Shown in pieces: positions 1-61,699 of a stretch of 64,000 nucleotides of DNA (the first letter of the stretch is position 1; each line of letters opens with the position of its first letter). The notes beneath the pieces were generated by a model. That model saw only the letters and a program-made list of their open reading frames with translations. It was not told the origin of the DNA and ran no database searches. Position numbers and translations under genes: made by a program. Source of the stretch: Metaphire vulgaris (Eukaryota; Annelida; Clitellata; Crassiclitellata; Megascolecidae); assembly GCA_018105865.1 (NCBI GenBank), contig CM030833.1, forward strand, positions 14,500,881 through 14,564,880. The letters are read 5' to 3'.

Positions 1-1306
1 ATTACAAAAATTGCTGTCGGATTTGTTTCAGAAAAATATTTACACTTTGTGAAATTAATGGCTTTTAAGATGATTTTGCAGAATCTATTTTTTTAAGAAT
101 TATAATTTGTTATAATGCATATATAATTCATTACATTAGTTTTAAAAAATTTGTTTAAATCTTACCTTGAAACTTACAGCCTCATTCCATTAGTTATTTA
201 CTTATGTTCTTTGCTATTTGCAAATCTAGTTTTGTTGGTTTTAATGGTTATTGTATGTATTTTACTAAAATGTTTGCTTTTACAAAGTGAATGTCTTAGG
301 AGTCTTGTTATCACTAGTAAAATAAAAAGTAATTATATTTATATATTTCTCATTTATTTTGTTAATGACCCTAGATTCAAATGATGGAAAATGCCATTAC
401 AGAAAAGAACCTGTTGATCTAATTAGTTATAACTGATGTTCTTCCCCAACTGCTCCTCAAGTCTTTATGGCCAAGATTCTGTTATGAAGTTTGTTCATTG
501 TAGCTGTATTCTACTCTATAGTAGTTGCTCTTCTTTATGTCCCAGGATCTGCGATCCACAGCTTCTATCAATACTAAATATTCAATGTCTCTTAACATCA
601 ACTCTGCCTAATACCATATGACCAGTCGTTTGAATGTGACATTAGCGGAGTTTCAAACTCTGTTAAGCTGGTGAACTCTTGTAATAGACAAAACATCTGT
701 TTAGTATGTATTTTGCATATTTGTTGAAAGTATTGTGATTTTTATGGTTTTGCATGACACAATAAATAAGAGTACATTGGCATATTCAGCATATGTTGTA
801 ATCCTGAAATGGTGGTCAATATGCACTAAATTTTTGGGACAGTTTTTTTATCAATATGCTGCAAGCCTTGCGATGATTGTTACCAATTTTCAGGGATTGT
901 GTTGCTGTACTTTCAATTGTGTGGTCTGTAGGACCTTTGGAGGTAAAGATCTGTGAAAATCAATGATTTTGATTTATTTTACTGCAACATGGTTTTTTAT
1001 GATCCCTCCTAACCATGCCCTTCAAAGAACCTAAACTTGAAATTGCTCTTTTTTTTCTCTTGCATAGGCTTGAAACTTGTTTAGGTTTAAATTGTTTCAC
1101 ATAATGCACAATTTTTCTCAGTTATGCAGGGAATCAATGATCCCCTAACCTTTCAGCTCCCAAAGGTAAACAACTGCATTATCAATCCTGGGAGAATTTA
1201 GCGTTTTGCTAGTTTCTAATAACCCATCTCCATCTCTGATTGTTACTTATGCACAGTTCTTAATAAATAATTAAATAAATTGTGTGGTATAAGATCTCTC
1301 TGTGCC

Positions 1307-1310
<4 letters not shown>
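1..1310. other. AT-rich stretch without recognised gene
   Basis: I see no splice-consistent coding sequence here on either strand. The short reading frames at 151-384, 436-621 and 735-956 are hydrophobic or compositionally random, have no exon-like borders and match no family I know. Confidence 0.5.
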
Positions 1311-1379
<69 letters not shown>

Positions 1380-1402
1380 GTGTATATATATATATATATA
1401 TG
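1310..1402. repeat. (TA)n microsatellite
   Basis: A long TA dinucleotide tract broken by a few TG steps. It generates spurious Ile-Tyr repeat reading frames on both strands. A second TA/TG tract lies at 1674-1755. Confidence 0.95.
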
Positions 1403-1478
1403 CTGAAAGTCAGCCAGAGGCACCAGAACTGAGTTCCGGCACCTTTTTTGACCATGAAAATTTGTTTCCATAATTTTT

Positions 1479-1520
1479 CAATATTTGTTCCAATATTGTA
1501 AAATATTGGAACAAATATTG
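1479..1520. repeat. Perfect 19-bp inverted repeat with 4-base loop
   Basis: Two perfectly complementary 19-base arms (1479-1497 and 1502-1520) flank a 4-base loop. They are followed by a direct repeat of GTGTACTTGTTGCA. It may be the terminus of a foldback element; no coding context is seen. Confidence 0.85.
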
Positions 1521-1673
1521 TGTACTTGTTGCACTGTGTACTTGTTGCAAAACTATTAAGCTAAGATTTAAAAAGCGCGATAGAAATGTAAATGATGGCT
1601 ACCCATAGTTCGTTAGGGTTAGGGTTGCGCCAAGAGAGTTCCTGCGCCTTTTTTCACAGACTTTCAGCACTGT

Positions 1674-1686
1674 GTGTGTATATATA

Positions 1687-1729
<43 letters not shown>

Positions 1730-1755
1730 ATATATATGTTTGTATATATATATGA
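1674..1755. repeat. (TG/TA)n microsatellite
   Basis: Alternating TGTG and TATA blocks. Just upstream, at about 1612-1625, two copies of TTAGGG occur in tandem. Confidence 0.9.
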
Positions 1756-1779
1756 CAGTTCTTGCTGTAATTGTAATGT

Positions 1780-2414
1780 CCTTGAATCCATTGTCTTTTA
1801 TTCCAGAAAATGTTAAAAATTTAGAATTTGTGAGAAATTCAATTGTGGCTGTACTTTATTTTATGGATTTGCCCACATATTTTGATTAATTTACTTTTTA
1901 TAGAAATTGACTTTGTTGGCAAATACATTAAAAATATTATACATTTATAGGAGGCATTCTGCCAACAATTATTTTACATGCTATTCCAGTTATTTTCTGA
2001 AATGTGCCTTTTAATAATAATTTTCCACACTGAAAATGTATGTACTGAAAATAAATGCAAGTTTCTGGACAACAGCAGTTTTATTTCATTTTCTCAGTAT
2101 AACAGCAATCTTAATTATAATATGGCAAAATGCCATAATGAATATATCCTGTACAAGACAGGATATGGCACTCCCAGCATCACTTATTCAGTTGTTTGTG
2201 TAAAATATACACACAATCTGGAACAATATTCAAACCAAGATATGGTCACCTCTATTACCAACAACTTTCAGGTGTAAATTAAAACTTTTATAGACAAAAT
2301 AATGTAATTAATGCTATGCTAGCATATTATAACTTCTGGCATTAATTACATCATTAGGAAATGTCACAACACTTGAAAGAGAAAATTCAATTCACTAATA
2401 TGCTATATTAAATT

Positions 2415-2475
<61 letters not shown>

Positions 2476-3340
2476 ATATAACTACTACAGCTTTAAAGCA
2501 CTTGACCACATCCCATACACTAAAATTTCCATGCTCTTTCATCATCAACTTATTAAAACTTTTCTCATGCCCTTTGCTTACACTTCTAAAAAAATAGGGC
2601 TGCAGACCTATACAAAACAACACAGTTGGTGCTGAATTTTATCAAGATTAAATTGCTGAATCATTAGCAAGGGCGGTTCCATGTTGGGGATGCACCCCAC
2701 AAATGCGTCTTCAATGGATGATTGTCTAAAAGGATTAGCCTTGATGTATATCCAGAAAGATATGATTATATCCATAAATAATGTCATTGACAAATTCACT
2801 TCCAGCAATAGAAAAATTCGATTTTGCACTATGACTGTACAACCAGACTAAAATGGCTTTTATACGGTACATTGTCAATTCTGAACATAATATTTTAAAA
2901 ATCAAATCTACAGATTTCATCTAAACCATTGACATATAATTCCTTTGGCAATTGGTAGGATCCTCCTAGAAATTCATTGCATCCCTCCAAAAAAAGTTCT
3001 TGGAACAGCCACTGATCATGCGATTCAAATTATTTATAATTTAGTGCCTTGGTGGTTGTTTATGTATAATTCTGTATCCAAAACTTCCAACTCATTGTTT
3101 AATTGTCAACATTCACCTAGACTTCTCAAATACATGTACAGCAAAATATCATACAGGCACCTCATGTAAAGGTATTGTTAAATGCTGTAGTCTGTAGAGC
3201 AAACAAGCAAATAGCCTTTAATAATAAAAGTGGGAATTTCTAAATAATTTCTTTAGAAAGATCACAAACTAAGATTAAATTTTTTTAACCATGAGATTGA
3301 CCATGATAATAATTAAAGTAATTTATAATAAACCACAACC
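1780..3340. other. Intergenic DNA with (TA)n tract
   Basis: There is a pure TA microsatellite at 2418-2467. The open frames at 1978-2277 (plus) and 2408-2920 (minus) show no splice structure or recognisable domain. I see no gene. Confidence 0.5.
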
Positions 3341-3350
3341 CAGCAATATA

Positions 3351-4356
3351 CAGTCTACCCCCGTTATCTTGCCCATCGTTTACTCGCCTCTTGCTACTGA
3401 AAAGCCCAGAACAAATTTCCTTCCATGTTATTTCCCTCTTTATGTTGCCCTCCTTTTGTTGCCTTCACCAAGCCTGAGATGAGACAAATGTGTTTCCACC
3501 CAAGCACTCTAGCCCCGCTCACTCGCAAATGGGTATGAATTAATGGAGGAAGTCTCTTCATATTGTCACCCTTTTGTGGTGTGGATGGATGCCAGCAGTT
3601 ACACCGAATGTCAGTTGCCTGTAACTAATGTTCCGTGTGCCGAATGACCCCCACTGCCCAGCGTATCTGTCAGAATTAATCAGCCGATCGATGACAGTAC
3701 CACGTCGCTCCCTTCTCCGTTCCAGCAATCATCTCGTTGTCCCCCTCCGCTCAAGACAGCGGGGCTAGGGGACTGGTCCTTTCGTCGTGGAAACCCGGCG
3801 TCGTGGAATCTGCTCCCAAAGGCTGTGACAACCAAGACCTATCCGGATTGGTTCCTACAAAATCTAAAGATGCATTTGTTTAAAGTTTCATTCCCTGTAC
3901 ATCGCCTTTGACTTTAGCCACCTAGCTATGTTACTGCGTTAAGAAATTGTCAAGTTTAATAATAATAATAATAATAAAGGGCAAGTGACAGGGAAGGGAG
4001 AGAAAGAGAAAGATAGACTGCAAGTATGGCCGTCAGCTCTTAATGGGGTGCACTTCAGAGAGAAAGGGCAAGACAAGGGAGGGAGAGAAGAGTTACTGTT
4101 TGTGCAATTGATCAATGTTGTAGCGAGGGAGAAAGAGAGACGAAGGGAGGGAGAGATAGAGACAAAGGGAGGGGAGAGAGAATTGTATCCAGTCATCATG
4201 GGAAATGCCTACAATGAATATTAACCCATTTCCACTGCTTGCTCATGAACATGTGGGTTAGATGTACTCGATTGACTTGCCCTCTTCATGTCGCCACCCC
4301 CCCCCTGCCAAAATAGAACGTCAGACGAATATGGGCGGGATAACAGGGTAAGACTA
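3351..4356. mobile_element. Tigger/pogo-like DNA transposon relic
   Basis: The left end begins CAGTCTACCCCCGTTATC directly after TA, and the right end is its imperfect inverse (GATAACAGGGTAAGACTA), also next to TA. TA target sites with CAGT-type ends resemble pogo/Tigger elements. The interior has no intact transposase and contains an inserted LINE 3' end (about 3690-3976) and GA-rich sequence. Assignment rests on the ends only. Confidence 0.55.
3690..3976 (+). mobile_element. LINE 3' end (CR1/L2-like), family A
   Basis: It encodes the C-terminal signature of non-LTR reverse transcriptases (a trace of W-N-x-L-P, then a short basic helix ending in HLF) and ends in an AAT-type trinucleotide tail at 3957-3976. 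A close relative lies at about 40970-41321, with the same coding trace and tail. It is 5' truncated and inside the Tigger-like element, so it inserted later. Confidence 0.7.
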
Positions 4357-4554
4357 TATTTTGTCAAAGAAATTAAATAAAATTTAAGCTCTAACGAGTT
4401 ATAACAGCCTCTTCATTATCTCAATTTGTGCAATAACTTAAAAGATTAATGAAGACAAATGATATGCATTGGAACATTTTTGTGTAAAAAAATTAATTCT
4501 TCAATTTTAAATTCCACGAAAGTTGGATGCACCAATTTAATACTGTAACTTTCT

Positions 4555-4925
4555 TATGTAGATTCAACCGCACTTCCTCGTACGCCACACCAGAACTTTG
4601 GAACTCGATTCCAGCCAGCCTCCCTCCGCAGCCTACGACATGGTCAAACAATAAGCTCTGAATCCTCATTTCCTTTAATTCATTCACTATCTCCTCAAGC
4701 CTTTAGGTCTAAACTTAAAACCTTCCTATTCGAAAAGTCATTTCCTCGATAGCAATAACAACCTGACCCACCACCTCATGGATATACTGACCTTTGTCTG
4801 GCCGACAAACCACCTTGCCTATAGCTATTTCAAGAAAGATTAAGCACATAAGAATAATTAGCAGCTACTGCTGTGCTACTTTCCAGAGCACTGTATAAGT
4901 TTACGAGATTTTACTTACTTACTTT
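4555..4925 (+). mobile_element. LINE 3' end, family B
   Basis: The translation shows the terminal LINE motif (P-E-L-W-N-S-I-P, then L-K-T-F-L-F), followed by about 80 bp of 3' untranslated sequence and an ACTT-type tail. The same 3' tail in reverse orientation occurs at 16366-16437. It is 5' truncated and has stop codons. Confidence 0.65.
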
Positions 4926-5237
4926 TTGATAAAATTCAAGCAATTACTATTAAACAAAATTTCTGCAAAGGAACAACTCAAAAGTGCATTTTGTGCAAAA
5001 AAAATACGCTATTAACAAGTGCAGAGTTTGAACCTCATCCAACACATGGCACAAAAACAGTAAGCATTCTGAATATACCTAAACCCTGTTTCAAATATGA
5101 GAATTTGTTGGTAATGTTTTCCAATGTTTGAAGACAACTTTAACAGAAATATGGAGTGGATTAAATAAATGTCTGAAGAGATGTATATACTTATGATTCT
5201 TTACTTAGTCAATGACTTAATGTGCATTAACAACCAA

Positions 5238-5278
<41 letters not shown>

Positions 5279-5361
5279 TTAGTGCTTTCTGCCACAGAAA
5301 TCTACAAAACAGTCACATTCCATGCTAAACAATTAATTGAGGCATTGTAGCCAACATTTTC
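4926..5361. other. 3' flank of UBE2L3 with AAT microsatellite
   Basis: Downstream of the UBE2L3 stop codon on the minus strand. It contains an AAT tract at about 5239-5277 and presumably the 3' untranslated region. I could not place a polyadenylation signal with confidence. Confidence 0.5.
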
Positions 5362-7790
5362 CTAATCACTTGGTCGTTTTTCGCTGAACTTTTTCGTATG
5401 CTCCTCGGCATTTTTCATGAACTTTTTTTTATCTTTTGTGTATTCCTCGGCCAAGTCTGCTCGGAGAGGATGTTCAGGCTCTGGTTCAGTGACCAAAGCC
5501 ACCAATGCTTGAATAACTGAAATAATTCAAAGAAGTGAGGTCACTTAAAATAAATCTTATACAATTGAATCCACTTAAAGCATAGCTCAGATAAGTGCAC
5601 TCTTTGCAAAGGAGTATCAAAGCCTCTCAATTTCTTGAGTGATTGTTTTCAGATAAGTAGTCAAAAGGCTAGGCACTTGAATAGATTTGTCTGCATAACC
5701 AATTACTGCACAACAGTTCTTGACATCTGAGGTCTAGATTTTCAACAGGGTTATCTTTTGCAATTACTTCATTGTGATTACTTTCTACCATCAGTAATTT
5801 AGGAAAGAATTGATGGGACAAAGTCTGAACCTTTCATAAGAATGAAGAAAACAAAAAAGTAAAACAACTTTCACAAAAAAGAATCGTCAGATGTGGGTGG
5901 TTACACTTGTGACTATGAGGCTATCATTTTCTAACCAAGAAGTGTTATTTGATGTTTAAGATTAAAATGGTGAAAATGTTTCAACATAAATTGATCTCAC
6001 AAGTCTTAATGACATGGCAGTTTGTGCACAAAGTTGGCAATTTAATGGTAAATACACACAGGAATTATGCATGGCATCAATGCTGGGATATCATGAAACT
6101 GAAAAACAAACAGCTCTTATAAAATGTTGAATGGCTACAATGAATCTGAAACTGATGAAGAATTCAGATGTAGTCAAGTTATTTAATTCATACTCAAAGG
6201 TTAAAAGCATTCTGAACTTTGCCATAGGAAACCACAGTAGTGAGTACAAGCAAAAATGTGCTTATAAATCCATAAATTCTCAAATACAAGCCAGGTCTCA
6301 AGCATACTCTGGGTCTCCAATACAAGCTGGGGGTTAATGTCATATGTTTTAATAGAATCCAGGTCTTGAATATAAGTCGGCAATGAAATAAAAGTAAGAA
6401 TTTCAACATGTTGAGCAGTCTTCTGTCTTTTAATGCATGCATCAATACTTTAATTCATATTTCAGTCTGAATAAATACCTTGGTCAGTACGAGTTGCAGG
6501 TTTCCAGTTTTCTGGACTAATGATCGGCAGACAGACTTGACCTTTTTCATCAATGTTTGGATGGTATATCATGGTTTGAAATGTAATCTTTGGAGGTTTA
6601 AAAGGATACTCGGCAGGAAAATCTATTTTGATGCGGAATGCTCCCCTGTTGTATGGTGGACTTTCCTAAACAGAAAGCAGAGTAAAAATTAAGAATATTT
6701 TTAATAAAGTAATTATTAATACATAAAGGACTCACATTGCTCAATGAGCTAATAAATATTACATTACAAAATTAAATATAAAGCTTAAACTAGCTGGAGA
6801 ACTGAACTCACTGGAACAATGAGTCCCATCCACTGCAAGATGTTTGATTCATCAACAGTGATGTCCCGGAAAACCTTCAGATTAGATGCACGGATATCCT
6901 GAAGTTCCTAACAGAGAAATTGACGAGACACAACAATAAAAAAAATGCTTAGACGACTTAAAGACCCAAAATACTGCCTGTTGTCAGTATTTCAGCTGTC
7001 ACAAAATCTTTATTATAGTTAGATAAGACAATACAAAAAGGTAATTGTTTCTACAAATATTTTAAATTACTTCATCAAATAAACTTTGGAAAATGTCTTA
7101 AATACTAAAGCTAGAAGGTTCCCAATATTGCTTTATTACATCATTTAATACATAGCCATTTCCTACCTAATGAATAGTCACAGCTATATATGAATGGCGG
7201 ACTTGGAGTCAGTAACTGAAAACTATAGTTTCCAATTAAATAGGCTGAGTTGTAATATTTTCCCTCAAAACATCCGTAAAGATTCTGGTGGGAAGAGACG
7301 AAAGACATTGCCATCGTATTCTTTTTAGTCCGGTAACCTTCTCTTCAGGCCGTCTCCCTACCCCGCCAGCCAGAAATTCTGGAAATGTGAAACCGCTTTC
7401 ATTTTCACATGATCTCAGCATTCCATCGATCAAAGACCATTATACAGAGTCGATCAAACCGATCGTCGCAAAAAAGCCACCGACCGATCACAAATCAAAT
7501 TATTATGATTATTATACTTTAAATAAACAAAACCCTTAAATGAAAATAATAAGTGTCGGCGGCTGCGATTGCTCGCAGACATGCTAGCTACCACCGCCGC
7601 CGCCGGGCGTCTCGGTCCCCCCGGGACTTCCGTTCGCCTCCACTTTGTCGGCCAACTGGACTGGAGGCGAGTCGGCGGAACGAAGAAACCGGGACAGCGG
7701 CCGTCGTCCGAAGGGAAAGACGCCGACCGCCGCTAAGGACGCTCAGCTGAAGGCAGGACAGACCTTAGTTAGACGTCTCGTCGCCGCCAT
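5362..7790 (-). CDS. UBE2L3: Ubiquitin-conjugating enzyme E2 L3 (UbcH7 type)
   Basis: E2 enzyme that accepts ubiquitin from E1 as a thioester and hands it to HECT and RING-between-RING ligases in cytosol and nucleus. There are four coding exons on the minus strand: 7764-7790, 6812-6907, 6479-6665 and 5362-5516, all with GT-AG borders. They give 154 residues, the length of human UBE2L3, and the exon boundaries fall where I recall those of the vertebrate gene. The HPN motif, PAEYPFKPP loop and catalytic Cys86 are present. Pro88 and His119, the residues known to restrict this E2 to cysteine rather than lysine transfer, are also kept. The start Met lies in MAATRRLTK at 7788-7790, close to the vertebrate N-terminus. 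No frameshift or stop is seen. Identification is essentially certain. Confidence 0.97.
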
Positions 7791-7870
7791 GTTCCCTCGA
7801 CCGCCGTCACTACGAAGATGTCGCCACCGACCGACGATCAAATAGCGCACAACAACAAACAAGAGCAACG
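7553..7870 (-). promoter_or_regulatory. GC-rich, CpG-rich region at the UBE2L3 5' end
   Basis: This about 300-bp block is far richer in GC and CpG than the AT-rich surroundings. It covers exon 1, its 5' untranslated region and the first part of intron 1 of UBE2L3. Such a block marks a housekeeping promoter in many animals. I see no TATA box. Transcription to the right from the same region is possible but unproven. Confidence 0.6.
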
Positions 7871-7968
7871 ACAACAACGACGATCGATCGATCAGACGAT
7901 CACGCATCGACGGATGTGACGGGATGTCGACACGGGTCAACGACTCAACGCTACTACTGTCACTTCTT

Positions 7969-8082
<114 letters not shown>

Positions 8083-8989
8083 GCAGTGGCGGTGGTGGTT
8101 GTGGTTGTCGTTATACTGTAATTATAATAAATAATAGCAATAACACTGGTCAACAGTGAAATGTTTCTGACTTTAAAAGGGCATAGGCTACTATGTAGTA
8201 TTTTGGTGTCCTGAACACGAATATTACCATGAAAATTTTTATTGTCTCTGTTACAATCGCTAAATAGGCCTTAAATGATGTAGTGCTGCATCACATCACA
8301 TTGCATATACATTTTTGTTATTTGCACAAATTTGATGTTGAAAAATTATTCAACATATTTCTGTTCAAGTATACAGTTATTCATGGTTTATACTATAGTT
8401 AAGCTGTTTACTCTTGAAATGTTGAGAAAATAAATTTGATTGATTGATTGGTTGGTTGATATACTGAATTGTACGACAGTCTAGTAACTCTAGTTCCATA
8501 TTTCAATAGAATTTTTAAATCTAAGAAAATGTACACAATATATAGTAGCGCGCTATAAAAGTTGTTAATCAAAGTCGATGTTCAGATCCGGATGTGTTGC
8601 ATATATTAATACTATAATCAAATTGGAAAAATTAAAGTTTCCCAAATATCCTCCAAATAGCATTATTGTAATGCGATGGAACCGAGAAATAGACGCAATT
8701 ATTGCGTGCAAAGTGCTCCGGGCATACAGAAAATTGTAAGTTTCTCTGCTTACTCTCCCTCTGTAGTTCCGTAGTTCAAACAGAAAAGCCGTGAAAGTGA
8801 CCAAGCTACTAGTTGAAAACATCTGGTATAAAAGTGTAAGTTTAAATCCAAGAAAAAGAGAAGACAATAAAAAACCTTTGTAAACTATATTCCATTGACT
8901 TGCTCTGCCAATGACACGCTCATATGGCAGCAGATTGGTTGTTCGTAGTCTGTAAACTTGTGTAAAGTATGTACCAGAGCGATAAGCTT
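8083..8989. other. Intergenic DNA with LINE-like tail
   Basis: At about 8395-8460 a stretch ends in AATAAA and repeated TTGA, as LINE 3' tails do. The minus-strand frame at 8565-8867 (100 codons) matches nothing I know. No host exon is recognised. Confidence 0.45.
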
Positions 8990-9137
8990 ATCTAATTAGT
9001 ATTACAAAATGTTTGCGTTTGGGGCTCTGCCTCAGACCCCGCTAACGGAGCCTATAACGCTCCTCAAACACCCTAGTCGGACTAATTAGGATGTGCGTGT
9101 CGTGTCTTGATTCCATTAGCGCTGCAGCATGTGATAG
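8990..9137 (+). promoter_or_regulatory. Possible 5' noncoding exon of the RhoGAP gene
   Basis: A locally GC-richer segment ends at a strong donor (ATAG followed by GTGAGT, donor at 9138). If it is spliced to the exon at 11559, stop codons precede that exon's frame, which would put the start at the Met at 11610. This is an inference from one splice signal; no transcript evidence is available. Confidence 0.25.
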
Positions 9138-11558
9138 GTGAGTGAGGTCGACTATTTGCGAGAATCTTGCAGAAATATCAAGAAAATTTGTCTAATGGGG
9201 TAGGTGATTGCCAAATAGCTATGATATAGTTCACAAATTAACTCCACAGTACAATATTTGAATGTAGTATTACCCTAAGCGTTTGTGTGGCAAGGGATCA
9301 GTGCAAGACGCTGCTGGGGCAATTACCGTAATGACCATTATTGCAGCCACGAATAGGGCTCAGTAGGTATCATTTGACCCTAGAAGGCTACTGTTGTGGT
9401 TCCTGAATCAGGATCTCCAAGATCCGTGTTCAGGATTGAAATTGCTTCACGATCTCAGCTTTACTGAGCTGCTGTTGTTTATAGGAGCTTGAATCAGTTT
9501 TGAATTTGAAATAATATTTTTGAGTTAATGGCACACTTTGAGTGCAAGACGTTCCACTCTTTATATGCTTTACTCTCATAATCTTTTATCCTCTGTGTTA
9601 GGTATCTGTCTCAAGATATATCACTACTAGAAAGTTTTTTTTCCAGCATTAATGTTTTACATCTTTGCTGTTGTAACTATGAAAACTGAGGAGAATCTTG
9701 GAGTGAATAGTTCTTGTTGAAGCAAAACTTCCTGAGGGCAAAATATGAGGATGAAAAGTCTTGTTGCTGCACACCAGCATTCTTTTTATTGAGAAGAACT
9801 TTTATTTGAAGGCCTGTCTGACTCAATCTCAGACAGATGTACAAGAATTACAAAAATGGCTTGAAAGTCTTTCTATGCTCAGTCATGTTTATTGTTAACC
9901 CTTTGGCCTGTCAGACTGGTATTTAGGCTTCTTAGCATACTGGTTATACAGTTTGCCACAGCAAAATGGTTAACAGGTTATTTATTGATTTTTTCTATGT
10001 TTCCAGGCTTTTTATTCATGTGCAATTATTAAATCGGCCAGTGCTAGGTGAAAAGCTCTGCCAGTTACTAATTTCCTTGTCACTACTTTCATGTTTGCAA
10101 CTATGAAATCATAATTAAGTTTCAGAAAAATGCAAATCCTCACACAGTGGTATTAATTAAATTGGATAGTGAAGATTTTCACCTTCTGCCAAGCTTCTCT
10201 CCTTTCTCAGTATCCTAATTCATTCATACCAATTTTTAATATTTCAAACTATGATCTAATATCAAAATATGAAACATATTTACATATGTCTTTATAACTA
10301 TTCTTCAGATATTTGCATAGTGTATTTTTGGAAATCATGGACTCCAGCCTGTCCTTCGGCAAACACAAATGTCTTGTTCAGTGCCTCGATTAGCTCATCT
10401 TTGACATGCATTGATTCAGTCCCTTCCACAAAATGTGTTCCAGTGTTTGATGCAATAGTGTCTGGTTGCTTGAATGCTGACATTTTCTTCTTTTTGGTAT
10501 TGCAAACGTGGCTCTTGAACCATTTGAGTGAAGCACGTTTAGAAACAACAGAATATAAGCACTTGACTTCAGTCTAGAAATGATTTCAAGTTTTAGCTGC
10601 TTGTTTGCAAGGTCTTGGACTTCAGTTGGCCTTCTAATTCTGCTCTCTATTCATAATAAGGTTTGTGAATATTCAACCAGTGTCAGATGAGTTTACACTT
10701 AAAATACCCCAGATGAAGGCTGCCCTTGGTAAGGATGCCTTTTCTTTTTCTTAACCCAGGCAGGAATTCTTAGCAGCTGTGCAATCTTCTGGTCAACTCA
10801 ACTTTGACCTTTAAAAAAACGACACTAACTTGGTTCTTTGATATAAATAGATTTTGACTTATGGGTAATGTGATTTGCTTGTTCATTGTTTGATGTGTGC
10901 AGAACCTAGGCTGAGTTAAGTAAGAGATCTTTTCAATTTCTTGTCTAATCTTGACATTCGTCTGTTAAATCTGTTAATCCACTGTGTTCATTTAATTTCT
11001 AAATAAAATTATATCTGTGCATATGATAGCTTTCCTTCACAGTCTACCTTATTTATTGTTATAATGATCTTAGATTTTCTTGTTCTGATAATTTTGCCAG
11101 TAGATTTGGAGTATTACTGAGTGTATTAGATGTATTAGAGCTGAAATATGTAAACTTTAATCCAACATTTTTTGCAATTTTTTTAATTGTTGTAACAGTC
11201 AGCATGATTCACATCAAATTTAATTTATTTAGCATCAGCAGAATATAACATTGTCTTTGGAAACATGCATTTAAATTTGATCCTTTCAATTGATCTTTAT
11301 ATCTGACATTCTAGTAATCAAGTCTTCTGGAGTTATAATATTGATGATTTCTGGCATTTCATTCTCTTAAATATTGATTACTCAAATGTCACCTGTAGAA
11401 ATTCTACTTTCATAATTCTTATATTGAACTCGAAACTTGGGTCAAAAGTTCTTTTGCTATAAACAGGTGTTTTTTGGTCGAATGTGGTGATAAAATTAAA
11501 TTTTATATTTTGTTGCTAGTAAAGTCATCTGATAGATCATTTGTATGATTCTTTGCAG
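9138..11558. other. Upstream region or first intron of the RhoGAP gene
   Basis: No clear coding exon is seen. An unrecognised, frame-broken minus-strand reading frame lies at 10298-10610. A TTAA-like motif near 9895 may mark another short element. Confidence 0.4.
10298..10610 (-). pseudogene. Unrecognised frame-broken reading frame
   Basis: Two minus-strand frames abut at about 10490. The upstream one is rich in Leu, Lys and Ser; the downstream one contains THFVEGTESMHVKDELIEAL. Amino acid use looks protein-like, but I do not recognise the family, and the two parts join only by a frameshift. It could be a retrocopy or transposon remnant, or chance. Confidence 0.2.
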
Positions 11559-60974
<49,416 letters not shown>

Positions 60975-61625
60975 TTGTGATGTTGCCGTCTGATTTTGTC
61001 ACATTTGACTGATGCTTTTGGGAAATAGTTTCTAATGCGATACCTTCTGTACCAGGAGCGGCCAAACTGCAGCTTGTGAGCCGCATGCAGCTCTTCTAGC
61101 AGAATCTGCAGTTCACAAAAAAGTTTTAAAATTTTTTTAGCAGATAATTAGCAGATCAACAGAAGCATACATTTGCCATATAACAGTAGTAATTTTGCCT
61201 GTTTGCCAATGTTATCATAGGTCCTATAAAAATAGCAGCAGAGATTCATTGAAATATTTGCAAAGAATTGATAACACTACCTTGTTTTCGTATCTAATTG
61301 TGGCAATGCGGCTCACAAGCTTTTGGAACTTGTCATTTGTGGCTCACACTTTCTATGGGTTTGGCCACCTATGTTCTATACTTTTTGATACACTATTTTA
61401 GCATTTTAAATAAGTTTATTTAATTTCAAAGGTGAGCAGTCATTTTGATATTCAAACTGATATATATATAGAAGCCAAGGTTTGTGAGCATATACTGTTT
61501 CTTTTATATTGCCAAAAGAACATTACGGTGAATTTGTGTATTCTTTTGTGCCAGATTTAGTGAAGGCTGGCAGTAGAGGTGTTGATGCACTCATCTGTAA
61601 TAATAAATGATATTGATAAAATATT
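60975..61625 (+). other. 3' untranslated region of the RhoGAP gene
   Basis: It begins after TAG at 60972-60974. The first good AATAAA is at about 61604-61609. A 321-bp hAT MITE sits inside it, so the mature message would carry transposon sequence unless an earlier signal is used. Confidence 0.55.
61053..61373. mobile_element. 321-bp hAT MITE in the 3' UTR
   Basis: It begins CAGGAGCGGCCAAACTGCAG and ends GGGTTTGGCCACCTATG (inverse around GGCCAAAC). Flanking 8-bp repeats are TTCTGTAC and TTCTATAC (one mismatch). No transposase. Confidence 0.85.
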
Positions 61626-61655
61626 GTATGCTTTCATTTCAAATATATTTTTGAG

Positions 61656-61695
61656 ATTGATAATTTTATATGAGATTGATAATTTTATAAAATTG
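61656..61695. repeat. 20-bp tandem duplication
   Basis: GAGATTGATAATTTTATAT occurs twice in direct succession downstream of the polyadenylation signal. Confidence 0.85.
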
Positions 61696-61699
61696 GATT

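Noticed and set aside
1243..1473. Ile-Tyr repeat reading frames on both strands
   Set aside because: Direct translation of the (TA)n microsatellite; no gene structure.
1612..1625. True telomere or telomere-proximal location
   Set aside because: Only two TTAGGG units, no array, in ordinary intergenic DNA.
8565..8867. 100-codon minus-strand frame
   Set aside because: No recognisable domain. A frame of this length is not rare on one strand of 64 kb.
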